Source: Doryteuthis pealeii (lineage: Eukaryota > Mollusca > Cephalopoda > Myopsida > Loliginidae). From it: DNA of 64,000 nucleotides. This document shows positions 1 to 11,800 of this stretch, piece after piece. The stretch spans positions 100,419,359-100,483,358 of the forward strand of contig CM042145.1 in NCBI GenBank assembly GCA_023376005.1. The letters run 5' to 3'. The number at the start of each line of letters is the position of its first letter. Position 1 is the stretch's first letter. The notes under the pieces are model-generated. The model saw only the letters and a list, made by a program, of their open reading frames with translations, was not told the DNA's origin and did not search any database. The translations under genes were made by a program, and so were the position numbers.

Positions 1-60
1 GTATGGATTCACATTGTATATTTTTGAACAAAAGTATAAATTGTAGGGTTGCAAGGTCAG

Positions 61-110
61 AGTAAAACTCTTTTAAGGGTGCGGGAATAGAAAAAGGTTG
101 GGAACCACTG
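61..110 (+). mobile_element. Right end of a hAT-like element entering from the left
   Basis: It ends GGTTGGGAACCACTG, the same terminus as the complete hAT-like element at 1521-1721. The rest lies outside the window. Confidence 0.45.
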
Positions 111-1512
111 ATGTAGATATATAAATAAATTATTTATATTATATATACATCTTGATATTAAATGTTATACTTAAGTAATAGGAACCAGGTACTTTTTATT
201 ATGTCACAACTTTTCCTTAAGGGACCCCCACCTTTTCAGCATACATGTCTGGTACCTAAACTTTGACGTCCCCTTCCCGATCCTACCCACTTCTAGCTCA
301 ATGGGAAGTCTATCTCCTGTATGTAGACATTGCAATTTGTAACAGAGAGCACAGGGTGAGTGGCGGAGGTGGGGACCGTGGAGTTAAGAATTCCCTGCCC
401 CCAAGGACTAAGTGTGTCCGTGTGTGTCTGGCCTGCACGAGAGAGGTAGTATAGCAAGTGACTTGAGATTGAATTCGCAACCTCCTGATCATGAGTGGTT
501 GAATTGCTGTTCCCCCTGTTAGCTGAAGTGGTTCAGCCACTGAGAGAAATAAATGCTGAGACAAATTCTCTCGAATAGAATGTCTTTTTCAGTGGAGAGA
601 ACGGTGTGTCGTGTTTGGATCTTAAAGTGAAGTGAACTCTTGACGGATTGTGTAAGAACTACTGGGAGTGTTGCCAGCAGAATACTTTTTGCGGTCAAAG
701 AAACCGATTATGACTTGAAACTGACATCAAGACAATTGATAATCCTTGGGTCATGACCGACAATGGACTGAGAATCTGATCTTGAATCATAAAAATCCTT
801 TCTAGCAGCGGAGATTAACTCTTAATGTCCTCTACCGCCTCATTCCACCTGGCCGGAAGTAATGTCCATATTCTGAGGCTGCCACAAATGATAGCATTGT
901 TTAAATGTAGTATCAAACATATTTAGAACTCTTTAATTTAAGGGAAATAACTTGAGTAGTCACTAATGTAGTGACTAATCATCAAAATGATGTGAATCAT
1001 TGAAAAATGATGAAAGAGTAAACTGTGTTTATTTGAAAACACCTTTACACACCTGTGCTTTTTACCTGTGATATTTTCATTATTAAGCTGCATCAAGGTC
1101 AGTGATGTTCATATGATCATGTCTGTAACTAAGTGCAACAATTGTATACTATCTATATTTAAAAAAATAATTTTTAATGAGTATACCTGTTTTTTTAAAT
1201 TTTTATTATTATTATATAATCAACCAACAACCATGAATGCAGAACATTTAGCCCAAATGACAACATCATATTAAAGAACAAAGTCATTCTGGTACTTCCT
1301 AACAATCTGTCCAAAAGTAAACACATTATAAACATTGAAAAGGCCATTTTTAGACATTTATTGGTAAATCCTTCCATGAACGAGGCTCTGGACTTAGAAA
1401 ATTCTCAACAGGATGTTAAGAGTTAAAAAAAAAGTAAGGAGTATTGTTGATTTTACAAGTATTTGTTTGAAGTTTTACTTACAAGAGTAGAATTTTAGAT
1501 GTTATAGTGGCC
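111..1512. other. No gene recognised
   Basis: Short open frames on both strands (for example 263-454) overlap each other and match nothing known. The stretch 560-900 is more GC-rich than its flanks and may be an old repeat; no exonuclease exon was found on the minus strand. Confidence 0.5.
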
Positions 1513-1520
1513 TGCTATAC

Positions 1521-1721
1521 AATTGGTTCTCAACTGGGAGCCATATGACTCCATATGACAATTTTTGGGACCCAGGCAAGCAAAAAATAATTATGAAAAT
1601 ACAATAGGACTTTTAAACATTGAATGGCTATGGGCAGGGGGTTCATCAGAGTAAAATAGGAATCAAGAGGGTCCATAAAGTAAAAGAAAAAAAAAAAAAA
1701 AAAATGGGTTGAGAACCACTG
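1521..1721. mobile_element. hAT-like MITE with 8-bp target duplication
   Basis: The termini are inverted: GGTTCTCAAC near the left edge and GTTGAGAACCACTG at the right. TGCTATAC flanks it exactly at 1513-1520 and 1722-1729, the 8-bp duplication typical of hAT elements. At 201 bp with no coding capacity it is non-autonomous. Confidence 0.78.
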
Positions 1722-1729
1722 TGCTATAC

Positions 1730-2715
1730 TACTCTTATTATTGAACTACACTTACATCTACCAAGGAATGAATAAAAAATATACTAAGAACAACATCTAT
1801 ACTCTATACAGCACCAAAGGTTTAAGAGAGAGAGAAGACAAAAAACAAAAGAAAGAACTAAGATGGATAAGGAAAGATTATTTGAGAATCTACCTTTAAC
1901 ATACCTGCCTAAAGGTGGTAGGCTAACCATGAGATGTACACAGCTCCTTTTAAGTCAATATGGAATGAAATAGTCAGTGAGAATATCCAATTAAAAAATA
2001 AGATATTGACTAGAAAGAAAAAAATAAACAAAAATAAATTGTACTACCGGGACCTGTGGATACATCACAGTATGATAATTTATTTATTACAATGTTTGAT
2101 AGGTTTACTTAAGAGCTATTGCAAAATAGTTCAATAGGTAAAAAATATAATAATCTTGATTAAACTCTCTCTCTCACTCTTTTTTCTTTCTTTTCATTAT
2201 GTTCAATTGAAACAGATTAGTGTTATTGCTTCTGTGCACTCACTCATCTATCTTTCCCAACTCTCTTTCTTTCCTTCTTATATTTTTCTGTGTAGCATGT
2301 CCTTTTTTTCCCTTTCTTTATAATAAAAACAGAATGGTCCATTATTTAGCTGAGGTGACGACACTCATAAGAAATAAGAATTCAGCAGATAATCAGGATT
2401 CACATTTTTGCATTTCATCTTGGGCAATTTGGACGGTCTCATTTTTAACCAGAGGGTATTGCAAGATGATAATGGCCATACAATTAAGAAACACAAGTAT
2501 TAATATATAGATGAAATATTAATTTTCTTCAAAGCCCCTCTGAAATCTTTCTTTTAATGTGGAGTGAAGCATTTCTTTTAATATCTACCACATCCTCAAT
2601 TCCTATCATCGAGATGAATTTTCAGTTTATTAAAAAAAAAAAAAAAAAATTTTTTTTAAATTACAGCACCACGTCTGGTGAATATGGACACTTTCTACAC
2701 TTGCCCTGTTTTTAT

Positions 2716-2758
<43 letters not shown>

Positions 2759-3071
2759 CAAAACTGGTTTTATAATTTTCCCCAAATTTGGTCTAACCAA
2801 GAACTTTTCAGAACCATGCCTTACTTATTTCTATTTCCCCCTAAACATTTAACATATTACTATATGTTACTGATGAAAACTCCTACTTTCATAGACATTT
2901 TGGCTGTAGATTATTATATAATTTGTTGGTTGGATTTTATGGCATGTCAACCCTTGTTGGGTTATTTTTCCACAATTTGGTGATAGCAAGTACTTTTCAG
3001 CAACCCGCCCGACTTATTTCTATTTCCCTAATATTGAGTCATATGAAGGTGTAAAAACAATCAAACCGCAC
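1730..3071. other. Repeat-rich spacer, no gene recognised
   Basis: Holds poly-A tracts at 2630-2650 and 2717-2753 and a GGCAT-hairpin repeat core at 2925-2965. The segment 2440-2470 has an inverted partner at 9820-9870 (GATAATG...CAGAGGG), so it belongs to an unclassified repeat. The downstream EXD3 exons were not found here. Confidence 0.5.
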
Positions 3072-3175
3072 CTTATCCATTGTGTTTTGTAGATCAAGAA
3101 TTTGTACAAACTCATCAGTGTTGATATAAGGAAACGTGTGCCTTAAGATCTTGAAGTCTTGTGACAAGCCATAAC
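3072..3175 (-). CDS. EXD3: EXD3-like exon 10 with Exo II motif
   Basis: 104 bases, acceptor TTGCAG. It completes GYGLSQDFKILRHTFPY (Exo II, catalytic D322) and continues to LDLQNTMDK. The 3' edge is uncertain: donor GTGCGG at 3071 is weak, and an alternative GTTTGA lies five bases further. No following exon was found between 1 and 3071. Confidence 0.8.
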
Positions 3176-3362
3176 CTGCAAAAAGAAAGAAATATATTAT
3201 ATATTATAAAAATAAAAATATATTATAAATATATAATGTAGTAGAAAGATATAGACAGATAACCTACTTATGTTAATAATACCGACTTATTCGGTTAAAT
3301 ATATCGACAGTCGAAGTTATGATTAACTTGATATTGTATTCCCTAGTAAGTCACCTTCTTTT

Positions 3363-3412
<50 letters not shown>

Positions 3413-6400
3413 CATACATACACTTAGTTTAACACATAAGGATCCCCTTTACTAGACTACTAATTGCCTGTGAGATAAGTAAATATTCTGGATCATCTAC
3501 TAAAGATTGTTACTAAAGTCTGGTACAAGATAACAAAAAGTAGACAGCATTCAAAGATCTAGAAAATCACTAGACAGGTGGGTGACACTTCCTTGTGTAA
3601 TCACTGTTTCAAAAATTCTTGGAAAAAAAAAAAAAAGTGTGTATAATTGCTGTTTGAATTCCAAACCAGAAAAAAAAAATGCCATGTGGCATTACTATGA
3701 TTCATCCTTAAAAATATTCCATCTATACATATATAAAAGGGCAGTTGGTGTATATGTATGTATGTCTGGATAAAACTATGAAAATAAAACAATTAGTGAC
3801 AAAGTAAATATATATATATATACACATTAAACATCACCAGTTCTAGCTTTTTGCGTAAAAATTATGAAGATTTGATTTATATTCGAAAAAATTCAAAAAT
3901 TATAATATACATAGAAATAGCATTGAAATTCTACTTAAAAATGTCCAGTATTTATAAATCTCAAAAGTAAACAAATTAATACTCCAGGAGGGGTTGCGCC
4001 CCTCCCTCCATCCAGATAATGCTGGGTAGCTGCTTCTAGTGCTACCCTAATGGCTCCATTCTCTCTCTCCTTTCCTTTTAGAAGTCTGTCGCAGACGACG
4101 ATGATGTCACTCCATGTCTTCAACAGTTGTGGATCCTCTGGTGGCTACGATCTAGTATTTCTTTTTTGTCAGTGAACCATCTTCATTTCTAACAGGAAAA
4201 GTTGGATTTCTGCATGGCCCATATGCTCTTTTTATGGCGCTATAGAATTCTTGCTGGTTCCCTGTATCAGCAAATCCTTGAATTTCCCCTGCTAGTTTGA
4301 TCCACCACTCATTTTGCATTGATCTAGTCATGTGTTGAACTTTGGACCTAGCTTTTGCAAAGGTTGCATGTGTCATGGTGTTTGGGTTGTTAATAACTGC
4401 TTGGTGAGCCTTCTTCTTGTCTTCCAGTAATCGATGAATTTCTGCTGCCTGTTCATCAAACCAGTCTTGGTGCTTACTCTTGGTGGTGCCGAAGATACTC
4501 TTGTACATAATGGTATTTACCAAATTTAGATTAGTCTGGTGTAAAGCCATGTGTGGAACTAAACTGTTTATAATTATATAATAAGCAAGAAAATCATTCA
4601 TTGATAAAAGGGAAATTAAGTTTGGAATCATCTTTGAGTAATATAATATATAAACATTTCACTTATTAATATACATTACATTGATGAAATCTCTTCCTCC
4701 CATAGACATTTTTAGGTCAATATAACATTTTGGCTGTAGATTGTTGGATAGTTAGTTGGTTGGATTTTACAGCATGTCAACCTTTGTTGGGTTATTTTAT
4801 GCCAAAGACATTTTGTTTTATTCATTCTTGATAGTATTGAAATTTTTTTTTCTAAATGCATTTTTTCTATTTAATCCAGGGTGGACCTGGAAGTAATGGC
4901 AATGAAGGAGTACTCCACACTCCCCAGAGCTCCATAACTGGAACTTCACTATTAGGAGATTGATAGTTATTTGATTAAATTAGTCATTTTGTTTAATGGC
5001 ATATCAACCCTTTTCAGGTTTTACAGTACCTGCTGTTGCTTAAATGGTCAGCCATCTAAGTATTGAACAGGCTCATTACTGCTTAACTTTGGTGATCTAG
5101 TGGAAACTGGTACTTTCAACAGATCTTACCCCTCTGCAGGGGATACAATCAAGGTATTCTAAGCTCCACCAACAGGGTAGTGGATAGTTATAAAGTTAAG
5201 GGACTACCATCAGCAGCAGGTTAAAAAGACATCACTCTATCAGAATACTGTGTTAATAATTACTACTAGCATTTAATTCAGTCAAAATCATCAATACATA
5301 GAATAAATCTTATTAATGATGTTTCTATAAAAATCTGAGTTAGATTTGCCTAAAAAAGGTCATGTTATTAGTGTGTTTAAAATTCTGCAATGTGTCTTAT
5401 ATATCACTAATAAATAAAGTTTTACATAAAATATGATGTGGTTAATTTGCATACTGATTTTAACAAAACTGGGGTTAATAAATAATTATTTGGTGTTATT
5501 GATCTCTAATACTATTATTTTTATTTACACCTATCAAAATACTATGTTAATAATTACTACTAGCATTTAATTTTGAAGACAGATTTTTAAGGAGGTAACT
5601 GCTCAAGAAAAAGAGATGACCATGTGGTCATCACTAATAAGTTTCACAAAAGGTGATGTCATTGATATTAAGAATTTAGGCTAAGTAAATCAGTGAGGGC
5701 CGGTTTAGCTCAGTCGGTAGAGCATCTGCCTAGGAACCTCAAAGGTCTGGGTTTAATACCGGCCCTCGCCAACTCAGCACATGAGTAACACAGTTTGGAT
5801 GTGTGTGACGCTTTGCTGATGGTAGTCCTTAACCTTATAACTATCCACTACCCTGTTGACGGAGCTTAGAATATATTGACTGTATCACCTAAAAAGCAAA
5901 AAACAATCTCCTGGTTTAGCGCTAGAGAAAAGGGGATAGACTCCCTCACTGTCAAAGTCAGGATTATTGTTAATGAAATGATCTCTGGAATTAAGATAAG
6001 CCGACTTACCTAACTTGATCACACTGTCATTGCAAAAGACTTCACGGAAGAAATGATTCCAGTCATCAGGTGAAAGGACTGTCATTAAAGTCACCACATC
6101 AATAATGTACACATTGTCTAAAGTGGCCAACTGGATCAAGGCAATACTGTGAAGAATGAAATAAAAAAATGTCTTATTATAATGGTTTGGTTTAGTTTGT
6201 TTTGGTTTACGGCATAACAACCGCAGTGGGTCATTTAATGCCAACAAAGTTTTGAAATAAATTCATTCTTAATGGATACTCAATTTTCTTTTTTATAAAC
6301 ACATTTTCTATTTAACCCATAGATGGGACCCTAAAAAGAGTGGACCAGGAAAATGGTGATGAAGGGGTGCTCCAAATTCCCCAAACCTCCAGAACTGGAA

Positions 6401-8849
6401 CCTCACCATCAGATAGTTTAACATCATTCCCAGTACATGAAGACCCTCAGCCACTGGCTTCTAGCACCCATATGATAAAAAGTGTTTGGGCTTGCCATAA
6501 GGGCAATAGGGTTGGGGTAATCATATAGGTGCTGGCAGAGGTGCAGTTGGTGTATTCTAAAGCCCATGCCAACAGGGCTGATGGAGATTTGGTGTCTGTC
6601 TGTCTGTAACCAAAACTATGCCACTGCTTCTTAAGGGGTTAATTCACGGAAAATGTTTATCTCCCCTGTAACTGATTTTAAATTGATTTTCTTAAAATAT
6701 TGTCCAATGAAAAACTGCACAATTTTTGAACTTCAAAAATAAGTTATCTGTATGAACAAAATAGACAAATCTTATTATAATGGAGATTCAGTGTCTGTCT
6801 TTAACTACATCACTGCTTACCTTAACAATACCCCAGGAATTGTGTAAGTTTATCAATGAGTATTTAATTTATAGTCAAAATCATTAATACATAGAATAAA
6901 TCTTATTTATTAACGATGTCTTTATGAAGATCTGAGTTAGATTAGCCTCAGAATAGCCCATGTTATTAGAATATTAATTCACATCCCATGTATGCGGGTA
7001 TGACACACAATGTCTTTTAATGTGAGACCACCCACAAGCCAAAACTCATGGGATGGGCAGGTGCAAAAAATGCGTCAATCCCTCAGAGGGGGAGGGACGC
7101 CTCAGACACTGGGCAATAAACCCAGCCCTGCCCCTTTAAATTAATACTTATGCACAGAGGGCACATATTCTTACTAGTATACATAAAGATTATAAACAAC
7201 ACACACAAAAAAAAAAATGCATATGGTAAAAAAAAACTATATATGCATATGGTAAAAAAAAAAAAAAAAAAAAAAAAGAAAAAAAAGAAAAGAAAAAGAA
7301 AATTTTACTTGCCAATCTTTATCAACTGCAGCATCAAACAAAGTTTGCCATTCAGTATCAACACCAACAACTGTTCCTGGCTATAAATTAAATAAAAAAA
7401 ATTTAAAAAATCATTTATCTGTTTTAGTCAATGATTCTGAAAAAATATTCCATTTTTGCTTTTTAAAATATTATTACAGAGATGCTGATAGGTACGCATC
7501 CTGCGTTCCTGACGCATAAAAATCTAAAAGGACACAGTAAAATCATATACATATGTCCCAGTGTTTTTCTTTTTTCCCCTCACCATTTCATACTAACTGT
7601 AAATACATTTCTATAGTTTCTTAGAAATGAATTACACAGGATAGATTACAAAGTAAGGGTTAGATGGCTTTAGTTGTTTCCCCAGATCATAAATAAAACC
7701 CCTACAATCTATTAAGAAACTTTAGTTCAGACCCATTAATTTTCCCGGGGACTCATTCAAAGCAAATATGCGCGTCCCAGGATGCATTAAATCAAAAAGC
7801 TATAAGCATCACTGTTATTACAATTAACATTGAGGCTGGGTTTGTTTTTAACACAATAAAGGTAAAGTAGGTAGTGTGGCCTATTGTCGGTATAAGCTGG
7901 ACAGCAAGGGAGTCTATACCCTTTTCACTAGTGCTAGACCAGGGAGATTGTTTTGTGTTGGAGCGCCACACCTACCATCAGCTCCCCACTTTACCACACA
8001 GATTCATGCTGTGCTTCTCATGCGCTGAATTTGGCGAGAGCCGGTATTGAACCTGGAACCTTGTGTTTCCAAAGTGGATGATAATATTATACTGTTATTG
8101 ACTGTCTAATTACTTTTGCCCCACCCTATGAGATCATTAGATGTAATGTACTTCTATACATAAATAAAGGACAGTTAGTGTGTATGTATATCTGGAGGAA
8201 AGTATGAAAATAAAACAATTAAGGACTAAGTAAATTATATATACTAGCAAATATATGCACCCTCCGGGTGCAAGCATTTAAGTTTTATTGTAATAAAATG
8301 TTATGTTAACTTAGAAAGGCTAATGAAACTAAATAAGATGCCGATAAAAAGATTTGAAACAGAGGGGAAACAACTAAAACTTGCTTTTTCTTCACTCTAG
8401 TCTTTCATTGCTAAATTTTCTTAATCTAACTATTTAGTTAAATTAGGAAGTAAAGAATAGAATTACTGTTAATATTGTTAATAGATTTCTTTTAAGATTT
8501 ATTGAAGAGACTTTTGCTCATATTCATTAAGATAAAACCAAACAATTAGAAATCAATAATACTAAGCAGATATTTATTAAAATCACTTTTTTTATATCAA
8601 TATGCAAATTAGCCTTCCCGTTCAAACTGCAAACCGCTATTTTTTGTATATATAAATACAATTGCATGTTATTTGTATGTAGATATGGTCAACAGTATTA
8701 ATAATGTAAAACAATTTTATTAATAATTGAGGTTTAACTATAAATAAAATCATGGAGAATGTGATGTAGATAACTAAGGGAATTGTGACTTGAGTAGTAA
8801 TATAGTTTCGGTTACAGACAGGAAAACACACAATCTCCATTATAATAAG

Positions 8850-8898
<49 letters not shown>

Positions 8899-11800
8899 CT
8901 ATCACCAGAGCCTGCTTTTTGTGCAAAAATAGAGAAAATTTTATTTATATCAGGGAAGATATTTAAAAATTAGGATTTGAATAGTAGAGAAACGGAAAGT
9001 CATTGGAGTGGTTTGTTATTAAAACATAAACAAATCAATTATGTAAGACCAAAACAATCAATGGATCTGCGAGACTAACTTTTTATTATTTCTACCCCCC
9101 CTTCTACCCAGGTAATGCTAGGTAGCCACTTCTAGTATTTAATAAATGCTACCCATGATATCATGGATTACATGAGAAAGTAGTTTACATAACACACTTA
9201 CTTGAGATAAATCGCAAACACAGTTCACAAACTGTTGTTTGTTGCTAAGTAATCTAATGGCTGGTCTAGGGTACGGGAACGTGTGGTACGGATTGGCAAA
9301 ATTTTCAGGTTCTCCTTTGTCCAGTTCATCCGCTGGACTCCAGATCACCCCCTCCACAAAATTTTCCATGGGCTTCTCACTGAAAAATAGAGATAAAGTC
9401 ATGATGATAATTACAATTAATTAGTTCCAGATTCCTGCATATGTCATTTGTGGATTAATTTCCTCATCTTACTCCCATATGTCATTTGATGAAAAGAATT
9501 TTGTTGTTTAATTTTTCCTTTCTTTTTTATGGGGTTGATTTTTTTTTTTTTAAATCTTGGTTTTATTGTTGGCAGACTAAATGACAGTTGTCAACAGATT
9601 TTGACAAGACACATCTCTACTTAAAATGACAAAAGAACAAACAGCTTTATATTAATATTGAATGGAAATAATTACAATCTAATGAATTGCATAGCGTGCT
9701 AAAGACATTAAAATTGTATAGGAAATGGGAAATGAAAGGGGAAAAAAAAACAGAATGGCAAAAATGATTATCACATTTCTCTATCTATATATTAATATGG
9801 TTGTTCCTTAATCTTCCGCGCATTATCATCTTGCAAAACCCTCTGGTTAAAAATGAGACCGTCCAAAATGAAATACAAAAATGTAAATATCCTAAGAGTT
9901 GGTTGAACTATTGAGTTAATTCTTTCTTTTTATTCCTTTTGCTATCACCAAAGTGTTTCAACCAATCTATTCTATGACCTTCTTCAGATATACAATCCAT
10001 ATATAGAAAAAAAAGGAAGGTTTCTGATTTGTAAACCAGAAAAATGCTGTTGAGTTATACTGGCCAAAATGTGGTTAATAAACAAAAAATAAAAAAAATA
10101 AAAAATAAAAAAAATAAAAAATAAAACAAATACGATAATAAAACAAATATATAGAGAAACAATTTTTATTTATCTATATATAAATATAGATAAGAGATTT
10201 ATTTTTAACTTTTTAATTTTCGGGCAATGTCGAGTAGCTCTGCTAATGTTGGTTAAGTTTTACTGATTGTAATATTATAGTTATTTACTAAGCTTAGCTT
10301 AGATGTGGCACAAGGCCAGAAGTATGAGGCACCCAGTGAGAATCGAACTCACTAACAATGGTTTGCAAATCTAACTTGCTTTACCATTATACTACGTGAG
10401 GTGCCCAGTTATTTACTAAGCTTAGCTTAGATGTGGCGCAAGGCCAAAAGTATTGAGAATCGAACTCACTAACAATGGTTTGCAAATCTAACTTGCTAAC
10501 CATTATACTACACGAGGTGCCCAGTTATTTACTAAGCTTAGCTTAGATGTGGCACAAGGCCAGAAGTATGAGGCGCCCAGTGAGAATCGAACTCACTAAC
10601 AATGGTTTGCGAATCTAACTTGCTAACCATTATACTACGCGAGGTGCCCAGTTATTTACTAACCTTAGCCTAGATGAGGCACAAAGCCAGATTGTAATGT
10701 TTATAGAAGACAAAATGTGGACATAAATATGTAAGATAGAAATCTATAAACAAACCTGTAGTTTAGTCTTTCCTGCTGCAATTCACTTGTAAATTCATCA
10801 TCTTCAAACTGAAAGTCATTGGCAAATCGAGCAGCTTCTTGGATCATTCCCAAACCAAGTAACATATTTACAACTCGCCTTTGAGTTCGTTTACAGTTTC
10901 CAGCAGTATGCTGTAATGAACAAATAATATCATCATTAGAAAAATTGAACAGAAAAGAAAAAAAATTACAAAATAATCTAGATTCGGTTGTGTTCAACAA
11001 AATTTATTTGAATATACAAAGTGTGTCAAAAAAGTAGCAAGATTTTTTGTACTTTTTGACACACCTTGTAGTCTGACCCCCCCCCCCAAGTTCCATTCAT
11101 TAATTTTTTCAGAATACAAGGTGTGTAAAAAAATACCAAGATTAAAGCTGTATTTACCAAGATAGAAATGAAGAATGAATGGAACATTATTTTTTTTCAG
11201 AATACAAGGTGAGTCAAAAAGTACAAAAAATCTTGATACTTTTTAATATTAAGAGCTAGAAAAAATTAATTTTTGGATTTACTCTTCAAATTATAGGATA
11301 CAAACAAAAAGACTTTCTTTTGGTGCAGCACATTTGGCAGCAAATTTAATGGCTGCAATGTACTTTTAACCATAAAAAAAAACAAAAAAAAAACAATGGT
11401 TAAATCAAACTTAACGGACCTAAATTCCATCATTGTATGTCACCATGCCGAAAGAAAGAAAAAATACCAAAAATCAGTGAATTAACCGAATTTAATGACA
11501 TTTTCAGTGTTGATATATTAATGAATAAAAGATATAATGCACCAGTTATTTTATTTAAAAACTTTAACATTTTTTTAGGTCAGTTAACTTTGGACCACAT
11601 ATCTTTGAGGCATAAAACTGAACCATGTATCTTTGAGAATCTGTGTTATGCCTCAAAGATATGTGGTTCAAAGTTAACTGACCTGAAAAATGTAAAAGTT
11701 CTTAAATAAAATAACTGGTGCATTATATCTTTTATTTATCAATATATCAACACTGAAAATTTCATTAAATTCGGTTAATTCCATGATTTTTGGTATTTTT

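Noticed and set aside
1..3071. Possible last exonuclease exons with the Exo III motif
   Set aside because: No minus-strand stretch with a LDK-x-EQ-S-W or Y-x3-D-A-x-C type motif and splice sites was found; they are probably left of the window.
5700..5770. tRNA gene at the head of SINE A copies
   Set aside because: A and B boxes are present but the cloverleaf is degenerate and each head continues into a shared SINE body, so these are tRNA-derived SINEs.
6100..6247. Upstream extension of the exon at 6010-6146 (KTFFYFILHSIALIQ)
   Set aside because: It would need a poor acceptor and inserts unlike the family; the CACAG acceptor with the GC donor upstream gives a clean fit.
8637..8897. Frames rich in Tyr-Ile or Val-Cys (also 46173-46421 and 48662-48856)
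   Set aside because: These are TA and CA microsatellite translations.
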